Positions 1 through 7,401 of a DNA stretch of 64,000 bases are shown one piece after another. The position numbers were made by a program, and so were the translations under genes. The stretch spans positions 1-64,000 of the forward strand of contig CAWIGP010000003.1 in NCBI GenBank assembly GCA_963835735.1, given 5' to 3'. The notes under the pieces are model-generated. The model saw only the letters and a program-made list of their open reading frames with translations. It searched no databases and was not told the DNA's origin. Position 1 is the stretch's first letter. Each line of letters begins with the position of its first letter. The DNA is from DASQMT01 sp963835735. Its GTDB lineage: Bacteria; Actinomycetota; Thermoleophilia; Solirubrobacterales; Solirubrobacteraceae.

Positions 1-25
1 CGCTGAGTGGCGGCCGCGCGCGTGG

Positions 26-1528
26 CTAGAACGGATATTCGCGCTGGCCGCTGCGCGCGTTGATCCAGATCACATCGCTGAAGTCGGCGAGGCTGTCCGG
101 ACCCGTGCGGCCCCAGCCGCTGTCCTTGACTCCGCCCATCGGCGCGTGGATCTCATCGTTGACGGTCGGCGAGTTGACGTTGACGATGCCGTGCTCGATC
201 CGCTGAGCCAGCTCGAAGCCGCGGAAGGTGTCGGAGGTGAGGATCGAGGAGGTCAGCCCATAGCCGACGCGGTTGGCCACCCGCGCGGCGTCCTCGTCGG
301 AGTCGACGGGCTCGACGATCACCAGCGGGCCGAACGTCTCCTCGTTGGAGGCCACCGCCTCGTAGGAGACGTCAGTGAGGATCGTCGGCTCATAGATCTG
401 GCCCTCGTAGGTGCCGCCGGCCCGGATCGTCGCACCCTTGGCGACGGCGTCCTTGACCCGCTCATCCACCAGCGCCACCGCCGCGGGGGTGATCAGCGGC
501 CCGATGATCGTGCTCGGATCCAGGGGATCTCCCGACGGCAGCGTCTTGGTGCGCGCGACGAACTTCTCCAGGAACTCGTCGTAGCGGCTGCGCGCGATGA
601 TGATCTTGCGCGTGTTCAGGCAGATTTGTCCCTGATGGAAGAACGACCCGAACGTCGCGGTGCGCACTGCGTAGTCCATGTCGACGTCGTCCAGGACGAG
701 CATCGGGTTGTAGCCACCGAGCTCTAGCACCGTGCGCTTGAGCGTGCTGCCCGCGCGCTCGGCGAGGATCTTCGCGGTCCGGACGCCACCGATCAGGTTG
801 ATGACTCGCACCTCGCGGCGGCTGAACACCTCGTCGGCGATCGCCGGGGCGGCGCCCGGCGCGTGGGGCACGACGTTGATCACGCCCGCCGGGAAGCCCG
901 CCTCCTCGGCTACCTCGGCGATCAGGAGACCGGCGTTGACCGGCGCGAACTCCGACGGCTTGACCACGACCGTGTTCCCGGCGGCGATCGGCGAGAGGAC
1001 CGCGCGCCAGGAGAGGATGTTGGCGCCGTTCCAGGGGGTGAAGCTGACCACCACGCCAAGCGGACGGCGGACGCCCACGGAGTGTGTGCCGGGCACATTG
1101 GACTGCAGAACCTCACCCTTGGGCAGGTAGACCCAGCCAGCGGCCTGCTGCAACGTGTCGGCGACGAGCCCTTGCTGGAACCGCGAGAACGGCAGGGTGC
1201 TGCCGGTCTCCCGCGCGAGCTTGTCGGCGATCTCGTCCGAGCGGCGCTTGACGATCTCGGCGGCCTTTAGGAGGAGGGCGGCCTTCACCGCGGCCGGAGT
1301 CGCCGCCCACGCGGGAAAGGCCGCGTGGGCGGCATCGATCGCATCGCCCATCTCGTGAGCTCCACCGGCGGCAACGTCGGCGAACACCCGGCCCGTGTAC
1401 GGCTCGTAGCTCTCGAACGTCTCACCGCTGGCGGCGTCCTTCCATTCGCCGCCGGCGTAGTACCGGTAGACCGGAGCGGCTGGATGTGGCGTGTCCTCAG
1501 GCGTGTTGATTGTCAGCGAGTCGGTCAT
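26..1528 (-). CDS. NAD(P)-dependent aldehyde dehydrogenase
   Basis: Oxidises an aldehyde to the carboxylic acid with NAD(P)+ in the cytoplasm. The 500-residue length is normal for the family. Visible catalytic residues are Asn167 (PWNGAN), Lys190 (VVVKPSE), Glu269 (LELGG) and the nucleophile Cys303 (GQICLN), all in the canonical order. The general appearance recalls aromatic-aldehyde (benzaldehyde, vanillin or salicylaldehyde type) dehydrogenases, but the substrate cannot be read from the sequence. The segment near residue 243 reads INLIGG where most relatives have a phenylalanine-threonine-glycine-serine loop. A motif 1 copy lies about 23 nt before the ATG, linking it to the neighbouring MBL, hydrolase and reductase genes. 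The gene is divergent from the MBL-fold gene at 1843. Confidence 0.93.
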   Translation of the reverse strand: MTDSLTINTPEDTPHPAAPVYRYYAGGEWKDAASGETFESYEPYTGRVFADVAAGGAHEMGDAIDAAHAAFPAWAATPAAVKAALLLKAAEIVKRRSDEIADKLARETGSTLPFSRFQQGLVADTLQQAAGWVYLPKGEVLQSNVPGTHSVGVRRPLGVVVSFTPWNGANILSWRAVLSPIAAGNTVVVKPSEFAPVNAGLLIAEVAEEAGFPAGVINVVPHAPGAAPAIADEVFSRREVRVINLIGGVRTAKILAERAGSTLKRTVLELGGYNPMLVLDDVDMDYAVRTATFGSFFHQGQICLNTRKIIIARSRYDEFLEKFVARTKTLPSGDPLDPSTIIGPLITPAAVALVDERVKDAVAKGATIRAGGTYEGQIYEPTILTDVSYEAVASNEETFGPLVIVEPVDSDEDAARVANRVGYGLTSSILTSDTFRGFELAQRIEHGIVNVNSPTVNDEIHAPMGGVKDSGWGRTGPDSLADFSDVIWINARSGQREYPF

Positions 1529-1551
1529 GCGATCACCTTGCTCGTGGGATG

Positions 1552-1584
1552 TGGCGGGGAACGATTCCGCCGTCTCAGGTGATT
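1552..1584 (-). promoter_or_regulatory. motif 1 copy upstream of ALDH
   Basis: Read toward the ALDH gene this starts AATCACCTGAGACGGCGGAA. It is the most diverged of the six motif 1 copies: the ATCACC half is intact and the second half is weak. It ends 23 nt before the ATG at 1528, close to the 21 nt seen at the better copies. Confidence 0.45.
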
Positions 1585-1788
1585 TGGGGATCGCCGGAGA
1601 TGGGTGAATTGCTGATCGATGCCGCCGGCGCGCTGCGGGCCGCCCCCGCCAGCCTCGCTGCCGGATCGTCCACGGGCGGGATTCTCGGCTGGCGTGCTAC
1701 GCGGCCGCACCGCTGACGAGCGCGTCGCGCTCGGCTTGGGGCGCCCTGGCGTGTGGTGAATCCCTGCTCGGTTCCTCGTGGTTGTCCG

Positions 1789-1821
1789 GATCACCGGAAT
1801 TTGGCGACGACTTCTCACCTT
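1789..1821 (+). promoter_or_regulatory. motif 1 copy upstream of MBL hydrolase 1
   Basis: Core GATCACCGGAATTTGGCGAC followed by CTTCTCACCTT. It ends exactly 21 nt before the ATG at 1843. The idealised core is the near-palindrome ATCACCGGAATCCGGTGAT, suggesting a dimeric regulator, although the position would also overlap a promoter. Confidence 0.65.
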
Positions 1822-1842
1822 CCCGGTGGTGAGCCTGAGCAC

Positions 1843-2913
1843 ATGACATGCAACTCAGCTCTGAACCGCCGCTCGTTCCTCGCGCGCAGCGCGGCGCTAG
1901 CGGCCGCCCCCGCGGCCGTCACCCTGGCACGAGGGCCCGTGGCCGAAGCGGCGTCGGCCGATGCCCTGCCCGACTACGCGCCGATCCCGCCGTCCGCGCT
2001 GGGCCCGCCCGTCAACGCGCAGGGCTATTTCGTCGGGCGAGTGAAGAAGAACCTGTACTGGGTCACCGACGGCACCTACCAGGCGGCCTTCCTGACTACC
2101 CGCAAGGGAGTGGTGCTGTTCGACGCGCCCCCGACCATCGGGCGCAATCTGCAGCGCGCGATCGACGAGATCGCGTCTGCCACACGCGTGTCCAACAAGG
2201 TGACCCACCTGGTCTACTCGCACCACCATGCCGACCACGTCGGCGCGTCGTCGCTGTTCGACCGCGACGTGGTTCGAGTCGGGCACGTCGACGCTAAGCG
2301 GCTGCTGGCCCGGGACAACGCCCCGGCGCGGCGCGTGCCGGTGCCCTTGCCCGACGTGACGTTCGAGACCCGCCGCACGCTGCACATCGGCGGGGAGCGG
2401 ATCGACCTGGCGTGGCACGGCAGCAACCACAGCCCGGACAACATCTACATCCACCTCCCGGACCACGACACGCTCATGCTGGTCGACATCAACCTGCCCG
2501 GCTGGGCGCCGTTCGACAGCTTCGGCATCAACGAGAACGTTCAGGGCTCGATCGCCGCCGCGGACAGAGCCATGGCCTACCCGTGGAAGCACTACATCGG
2601 CGGCCACATGGGCCGGCTCGGCAATCGCGGCGACATGGCGATCTACCAGCAGTACGTGACCGACCTGATCGACAACATCAAAAAGGCCATCGTGGCGGTC
2701 GACCCGACCCCGTTCTTCGTCAGGTACGGGAACAACAGCTGGGCCGCGGTCAAGGCGTACCAGGACGCGCAGATCGAGTTCGCCTCCGCGCCGGTCATCA
2801 AGAAGTACACCGGCGTGCTCGCCGCCGTCGACGTCTACACGGCCAGCACCACGTTCCACCTGCTCGAGTCGATCCGGCTCGACCTCGGGTTCGACACGCA
2901 GATCCACCCGTGA
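1843..2913 (+). CDS. Tat-exported metallo-beta-lactamase-fold hydrolase (paralogue 1)
   Basis: A metal-dependent hydrolase of the metallo-beta-lactamase superfamily. I chose the ATG at 1843 because it begins a good twin-arginine signal peptide (NRRSFLARSAALAAA), implying export of a folded metalloprotein. Metal ligands are visible: HHHADH in the first loop, a later His in GSNHSPDN, an Asp in VDINLPG and a His in IGGHMG. The product is 356 residues. It is a close paralogue of the protein at 16541: the mature parts align along their length from DYAPIPPSALGP onward, but the second lacks a signal. The substrate is unknown; the spacing of metal ligands does not by itself identify a lactonase, sulfatase or beta-lactamase. 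It is under a motif 1 element. Confidence 0.88.
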   Translation: MTCNSALNRRSFLARSAALAAAPAAVTLARGPVAEAASADALPDYAPIPPSALGPPVNAQGYFVGRVKKNLYWVTDGTYQAAFLTTRKGVVLFDAPPTIGRNLQRAIDEIASATRVSNKVTHLVYSHHHADHVGASSLFDRDVVRVGHVDAKRLLARDNAPARRVPVPLPDVTFETRRTLHIGGERIDLAWHGSNHSPDNIYIHLPDHDTLMLVDINLPGWAPFDSFGINENVQGSIAAADRAMAYPWKHYIGGHMGRLGNRGDMAIYQQYVTDLIDNIKKAIVAVDPTPFFVRYGNNSWAAVKAYQDAQIEFASAPVIKKYTGVLAAVDVYTASTTFHLLESIRLDLGFDTQIHP

Positions 2914-2922
2914 CGGGAGCCG

Positions 2923-2942
2923 GAGCGGGCCCGGGCCCGCTC
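2923..2942. terminator. 20-bp perfect palindrome between convergent genes
   Basis: GAGCGGGCCCGGGCCCGCTC is a perfect 20-bp inverted repeat in the 46 bp between the convergent MBL hydrolase 1 and FMN reductase genes. It lacks a T-tract, so it would be a GC-hairpin, bidirectional type of terminator. Position and symmetry are seen; function is inferred. Confidence 0.45.
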
Positions 2943-2959
2943 GCGGCGGCACCGGTTCC

Positions 2960-3532
2960 TCAGACGGCAGCGGCGCTCTTCCGCAGTGGAGCGAGTGCGG
3001 CGCTCCAGGCGATCACCTGGTCGAGCAGCGTGCCCAGTGCGTCGACGTTGTAGTCGCCGGGCCTGAAGACGCTGAAGTTCTCGAACTCGGTGATCAGCGA
3101 GAGCGCGACCTGCTGGCGGACGTCGGCCATCTGCAGCTCGCCGGCGACGAGGCGGAGGTGCTCGGCGGCGCGCGCGCCGCCAACCGCCCCGTACGAGACG
3201 AACCCGACCGCCTTGTTGTTCCACTCGGCGTAGAGGTAGTCGATCGCGTTCTTGAGCACGCCGGAGGTGCCGTGGTTGTACTCGGGTGTGACGATCACGA
3301 ACCCGTCGAACGAGGCGATCTTCTGCGCCCATGCCCTGGTGTGATCGTTGGCGTAGTCGCCAAGCGACGGCGGCATCGGCTCATCGAGGTGCGGCAGGGG
3401 GTAGTCGCGCAGGTCGACAAGTTCGAACTCCGCGTCAGAGCGCTGCGAGGCGATGTCAAAGACCCATCGGGCGACCTGCTCGCCGTTGCGGTTGGGGCGG
3501 GTGCTTCCGAGAATGATTCCGATCCGAGGCAT
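2960..3532 (-). CDS. NADPH-dependent FMN reductase family protein
   Basis: Flavodoxin-fold oxidoreductase of the NADPH-dependent FMN reductase / quinone reductase type, about 190 residues, the usual length. The N-terminal flavin phosphate loop is GSTRPNRNGEQ, and the second flavin-binding loop is PEYNHGTSGVLKNAID, a hallmark of the ArsH/ChrR/YieF-like group. I started at the ATG at 3532 (MPRIGIILGS), because the 15 upstream codons have no family character. It could supply reduced flavin or reduce quinones and other electrophiles produced by the neighbouring catabolic enzymes. A motif 1 copy lies upstream, but 89 nt from this start, farther than at the other genes. Confidence 0.88.
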   Translation of the reverse strand: MPRIGIILGSTRPNRNGEQVARWVFDIASQRSDAEFELVDLRDYPLPHLDEPMPPSLGDYANDHTRAWAQKIASFDGFVIVTPEYNHGTSGVLKNAIDYLYAEWNNKAVGFVSYGAVGGARAAEHLRLVAGELQMADVRQQVALSLITEFENFSVFRPGDYNVDALGTLLDQVIAWSAALAPLRKSAAAV

Positions 3533-3621
3533 TGCCGTGGTCCCTTTCGCTCTTGCAGGCCATCGTGGGCCCAGCATGGCCCTCTCGGTCCTTGCTGGGC
3601 CCGAGCAATCTCCCGGTGGAG

Positions 3622-3654
3622 CAGGTGAGCCGTCCTCGCCGGATTCAGGCGATC
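3622..3654 (-). promoter_or_regulatory. motif 1 copy upstream of FMN reductase
   Basis: Read toward the FMN reductase: core GATCGCCTGAATCCGGCGAG, then GCTCACCTG. It closely matches the copy at 6185-6217 over the full 33 bases. The distance to the start codon at 3532 is 89 nt, which implies a longer leader here. Confidence 0.6.
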
Positions 3655-3728
3655 GCAGCGTGTTACCGGCCGCGGACTCCCAGCGTGAGGAAGATCTCGC
3701 GCTGGTAGTCCGTACGCGTCAGGGTTCG

Positions 3729-5198
3729 CTATGAGCGTGCCAGCTGGGGCTCGCCCGAGGGCTCGGCCGGAGCGTCGGCTTCGATCTTGATCGAGTGCAT
3801 CAGCGAGCCGACCACGACCGCGCCGATCGCGAACACGCCCGCTGCTACCCAGAACGCGACGGTGTAGCCGTGCATCGCGGCGTCGGCGGCGACCTGCGGG
3901 CTGCGCGGCTTGCCCTCCGCGAACGAGCTGACCGCGCTGGCGAAGATGGAGCTCAGCAACGCCGTGCCGATCGAGCCGCCGACCTGCTGCGCCGTGTTCA
4001 CCATCGCGGAGGCGACGCCGGCGTCCGTGGGCGCGACACCGTAGGTCGCTGTGGAGATCCCCGTCGCGAAGATGTTGCCCATCCCGACCCCGAGCACGAC
4101 GAGGCCGGGCAGCACGCGGCCGGCGTAGCTCGACGTGGTGTCGAGCTGCGCGAACCACACCATCGCCAGCGCGCCGAGCGTCATGCCGAGCACGAGCAGC
4201 GGGCGGGGCCCGGTCTTGGCGAGGAAGTTGTTGGTCGCCAGCGTCGCGCTGACGACGATCGCCGCCGTCATCGGGAGGTACGCAAGGCCGGTCTCGATCG
4301 GCGAGAAGCCCTTGGTCAGCTGCAGGTAGTAGGTCAGGAACAGGAACACCGCGAACAGGGCGATGCCCGAGATCCCGAGCGCCAGGAAGGAGCCTCCGCG
4401 CACCCGGTCGGCGATCACTCGCAGCGGCAACAGCGGGTGCTCCACGCGCGACTCGACGATCACGAACGCGGTGAGCAGCACCACGGCGAGCGCCAGCGCG
4501 ACGATGGTCACCGGGTGCCCCCAGGAGTGCGACTCGGAGTTCGAGAAGCCGTAGACGAGCGCGAACAGCCCCGCGGTGGCCAGCGTGGTGCCCACCAGGT
4601 CGAGCGGCTCCCGGGCGGACGGCGCGACGTTCTCGATCAGCCGCAGCGCGCCGATCGCCGTGGGCACGGCGATGAGCAGATTCACGTACAGGCACCAGCG
4701 CCAGTTCAGCCACTCGGTGAGGATTCCGCCGAGGAGCAGGCCGACCGCTGAGCCGCCGCCGGCGACCGCGCCGTAGATGCCGAACGCCTTGCCGCGCTCG
4801 TCGGGGTCGCTGAACGTGATGGCGAGCAGCGCGAGCGCTGACGGGGCGAGCAGCGCGGCGAAGACACCCTGCGCCGCGCGCGCGCCGACGAGCACGCCGA
4901 ACGACTCGGCGGCGCCGCCCACCGCGGAGGCGGCGGCGAAGCCGACCAGGCCGCCGATGAAGGCCCACTTGCGGCCGAACAGGTCGCCGAGCTTGCCGCC
5001 GAGCAGCAGCAGCGAGCCGAAGGCCAGCGCGTAGGAGGTGATGATCCACTGCCGGTCGTCGTTGGAGAAGCCCAGGTCCTGCTGGGCGCTGGGCAGGGCG
5101 ATGTTCACGATCGTCAGGTCCAGCACGATCATCAGCTGCGCGGTGGCGATCAGTGCCAGGATCAGCCAGCGGCGCTCGTATGAGGAAGGCGGTGGCAT
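3729..5198 (-). CDS. MFS drug/solute exporter, DHA2 (EmrB/QacA) type
   Basis: Major facilitator superfamily proton-driven exporter of the 14-helix DHA2 group; 489 residues is typical. Helix 1 with the DHA2 signature LTIVNIALPSAQQDLG lies near residues 25-50. The loop 2-3 motif LGGKLGDLFGRKW (residues about 60-75) is the MFS motif A. A GxxxGPxxGG-like antiporter segment is visible as GGGSAVGLLLGG. The ATG at 5198 follows 53 bp after the alpha/beta hydrolase stop codon on the same strand, so the two are probably co-transcribed. Exported substrates are unknown; the context suggests efflux of a toxic substrate or product of the island. Confidence 0.92.
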   Translation of the reverse strand: MPPPSSYERRWLILALIATAQLMIVLDLTIVNIALPSAQQDLGFSNDDRQWIITSYALAFGSLLLLGGKLGDLFGRKWAFIGGLVGFAAASAVGGAAESFGVLVGARAAQGVFAALLAPSALALLAITFSDPDERGKAFGIYGAVAGGGSAVGLLLGGILTEWLNWRWCLYVNLLIAVPTAIGALRLIENVAPSAREPLDLVGTTLATAGLFALVYGFSNSESHSWGHPVTIVALALAVVLLTAFVIVESRVEHPLLPLRVIADRVRGGSFLALGISGIALFAVFLFLTYYLQLTKGFSPIETGLAYLPMTAAIVVSATLATNNFLAKTGPRPLLVLGMTLGALAMVWFAQLDTTSSYAGRVLPGLVVLGVGMGNIFATGISTATYGVAPTDAGVASAMVNTAQQVGGSIGTALLSSIFASAVSSFAEGKPRSPQVAADAAMHGYTVAFWVAAGVFAIGAVVVGSLMHSIKIEADAPAEPSGEPQLARS

Positions 5199-5251
5199 CG
5201 ATGTCCTTTCCCGGTGTCAGTCGAGAGGCGTGGGGCGTGTCGACCTTGCAG

Positions 5252-6163
5252 CTACGTCGTCTGTCTGTCGGAGACGACGAGATGTGCCTGCAGGAAGGCG
5301 GTCGTGCGAGCAACCGCGGCGTCGCTCTCGTCGAGAAGTCCCGAGTACGCCTGGAAGACGTGTTGGACGCCTGAGGTCACGTCGAGCTGTACGTCGACGT
5401 CGGCGGCCGCAGCGGCGGCGGCCAAGCGCGTCGCGTCGTCCAACAGAACCTCATACGACCCAACCTGGATCAGGAGCGGTGCGATCCCGCGCAGATCGGC
5501 GAACAGCGGGCTCATCGCGGGGGACGCGGCGTCGGCGGCGCCGGCGTAGTCGGCGGCCTTGAGCTGCAGCCCGTCGCGCGCGAGCGCGAGATCAAGGCCG
5601 GCCTTTGACTGCATGCTGCCCCCGGACATCGTCAGGTCGACCCAGGGCGAATACAGGACTGCCGCCGCGGGCTGGGGCAGGCCGGCGTCGCGGGCGGCGA
5701 CGAGGGTCCCGAGCGCAAGCGCGCCGCCCGCCGACTCGCCGAAGAGCGCGATGCCGGCAGGCGCGACGCCGCTGTCGAGCAGGCCGCGATAGGCGGCGAG
5801 GGCGTCGTCGGGGGCCGCGGGATACGGCTGCTCGGGCGCAAGCCGGTAGTCGACCGATACCACGGTGGCGCGGGCTTGGCGCCCCAGGAGCGCCGCAAGC
5901 GCGGCGCTGGCTCGCGCGGATCCCAACGCGAACACACCGCCGTGGAAGAACAGGATCCTCGCGTCGTCGTCGGCTTCCGGTGGCGCGACCTCGAGGATCG
6001 AAACGCCGTTCAGCGTCCCTTCTGTGAGCGTGATGTCGTCGGGGAGCGGCACTTGGCGCATGAACTCCTCGAACAACGGACGCTGCACCTCGAGGTCACC
6101 GGTTGCGTCGAGCGGCACCTCGCGCAGGATCGCCTCGACTGCTGCTTTCTGTTCCTGGCTCAT
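5252..6163 (-). CDS. alpha/beta hydrolase, hormone-sensitive-lipase (HSL) family
   Basis: Cytoplasmic carboxylesterase of the HSL (Abhydrolase_3) family, about 303 residues. The oxyanion-hole motif HGGVFALGS and the nucleophile elbow GESAGG are present, with the expected YRLAPEQPYPAA segment between them. The catalytic Asp and His lie in the C-terminal third (DDATRL and GVQHVFQAY). I chose the ATG at 6163; a TTG three codons upstream is also open, but only 6163 keeps the motif 1 element at exactly 21 nt. It is followed by the MFS gene after 53 bp and is likely the first gene of a two-gene operon. Confidence 0.9.
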   Translation of the reverse strand: MSQEQKAAVEAILREVPLDATGDLEVQRPLFEEFMRQVPLPDDITLTEGTLNGVSILEVAPPEADDDARILFFHGGVFALGSARASAALAALLGRQARATVVSVDYRLAPEQPYPAAPDDALAAYRGLLDSGVAPAGIALFGESAGGALALGTLVAARDAGLPQPAAAVLYSPWVDLTMSGGSMQSKAGLDLALARDGLQLKAADYAGAADAASPAMSPLFADLRGIAPLLIQVGSYEVLLDDATRLAAAAAAADVDVQLDVTSGVQHVFQAYSGLLDESDAAVARTTAFLQAHLVVSDRQTT

Positions 6164-6184
6164 GCACCGCAAGATCCCGCCGAC

Positions 6185-6217
6185 CAGGTGAGCTGACCTC
6201 GCCGGATGCTGGTGATC
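6185..6217 (-). promoter_or_regulatory. motif 1 copy upstream of HSL-family hydrolase
   Basis: Read toward the hydrolase: core GATCACCAGCATCCGGCGAG, then CAGCTCACCTG. It ends 21 nt before the ATG at 6163, the same spacing as at 1843, 7347 and 10193. Confidence 0.65.
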
Positions 6218-6227
6218 AGGCGCTCAG

Positions 6228-7101
6228 CTATCCGACGCGATCGAGCGCGATCAGGTCCTCGTCGTCGAGCTCGAGCCCGATCGCCGCCATGTTCTCCTCG
6301 AGGTGCGCCATCGAGCTCGTGCCCGGGATCAGAAGCATCCGCTCATAGCGGGCCAGCAACCACGCCAGAGCGATCTGGGCCGGCGTGGCCCGGTGCTTGT
6401 CCGCGACCTGGACGATCGTGGCCTGTCCGGCCAGGCGTGCCGGCCCGCCCCTGAACGTCGAGCCGAGCGGGAAGAACGGCACGTACGCGATCCCGTGCTC
6501 GCGGGCGAACTCGACCATCTCGTCGTCCTGGCGGTCGATGATGCTGTAACCGTTCTGGATCCCGGCCACGTCGACGAGCTCGAGCGCTCGCCGCGCCGTC
6601 GCCCGATCGACGTTCGAGATCCCGATCAGGTCGAGCTTGCCCTCTTGGCGCATGTCCTCGAGCGTGGACAGCTGCTCTTCGAGCGGGACCGCGGCGTTGG
6701 CTCGGGTCTCGACCAGGCGGAGGTTGACGAGGTCCAGGCGCTCCACTCGAAGTGAGCGGAGATTCGCCTCCACGCCCTCGCGCAGCTCGTCGGGGCGCTG
6801 CGCGGGGAGCACCCGCCCTGTGGGGTCGCGGCGCGCACCCACCTTGGTCACCAGCTTGAGGTTCTCGGGGTATGGGTGCAGCGCCTGGCGGATCAGGTCG
6901 TTGACGACATCCGGTCCGTAGTACTGCGAGGTGTCGATGTGGTCGACGCCGAGCGCGATCGGCGCGGCGCAGCACGGCCCGCGCCGCACCCGGGTCGCGG
7001 GGCGGTCCGAACACGCCCGGACCGGCGAGCTGCATCGCGCCGTAGCCGATGCGGTTGATCGGCTTGTCGCCCAGAGACGTCGTGTTCGCGCTCAGCGCCA
7101 C
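6228..7101 (-). pseudogene. aldo/keto reductase, frameshifted as sequenced
   Basis: NADPH-dependent aldo/keto reductase, about 290 residues if the frame is repaired. The N-terminal part (SLGDKPINRIGYGAMQLAG) is read in one frame from a GTG at 7101. The body, including the catalytic-site segment DHIDTSQYYG and KVGARRD, is in another frame. The frames would join at 6959-6966, where the gene reads CGCCGCGCCGATCGCG and one fewer C restores RRAIALGVDHID. The C-terminal cofactor-binding part (LLIPGTSSMAHLEENMAA) is complete. The N-terminal section is in frame with the preceding small gene at 7102-7347 with no stop between them. The break may be a sequencing indel. Confidence 0.8.
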
Positions 7102-7347
7102 AGGCCATCCGGTGCGCGACCATCTTTCTGTGGGTGGCGCGGTGACTTGCCGGACTTCGAGCAGGTCGAGACCGAGCGCTTCGATCTGCGCAAGGACGCC
7201 GAACAGCGCGGCGCGGTCTTCGAGCACACCGGTGAGTACGGTCTCGCTGCCCGTCAGCTCAGACACCATCGAGGGAAAGGCGGAGAGCGCGGTCACTCCG
7301 AGACGGCCCCTTATCCGGATCGCGTACAAGCCGAGTGGCGATACCAC
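7102..7347 (-). CDS. small conserved protein, in frame with AKR start
   Basis: A short protein of about 80 residues that I recognise only as a conserved actinobacterial small-protein pattern: an N-terminal strand (GLYAIRIRGRLG), the element LSAFPSM, then a C-terminal helix (QAALFGVLAQIEALGL-like, here DRAALFGVLAQIEALGLDLL). No function is known to me. The GTG start at 7347 lies exactly 21 nt after a motif 1 element, which supports both the gene and its start. As sequenced it has no stop codon of its own and reads into the aldo/keto reductase N-terminus, either a real fusion or a further indel; a one-base shift gives a TGA near 7095. Confidence 0.55.
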
Positions 7348-7368
7348 GCGGCCATCTTGCAGCCCGAT

Positions 7369-7401
7369 CCAGTGAGCCGGCGACGCTGGAATCCGGTGAT
7401 C
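7369..7401 (-). promoter_or_regulatory. motif 1 copy upstream of small protein/AKR
   Basis: Read leftward: core GATCACCGGATTCCAGCGTC, then CGGCTCACTGG. It ends 21 nt before the GTG at 7347 and touches the stop codon of the upstream LuxR gene. Confidence 0.62.

Larger units (their letters stand above)
1529..1842. other. divergent intergenic region, ALDH / MBL hydrolase
   Basis: About 314 bases between two divergent start codons. I see no convincing coding sequence. It carries two copies of motif 1, one facing each gene (1552-1584 and 1789-1821). The middle part (about 1600-1780) shows nothing recognisable. Confidence 0.6.

Noticed and set aside
3295..5313. Leftward open frame of 672 codons over the MFS gene
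   Set aside because: Shadow of the MFS transporter in another frame; composition is Arg/Ala/Gly-rich with no domain.
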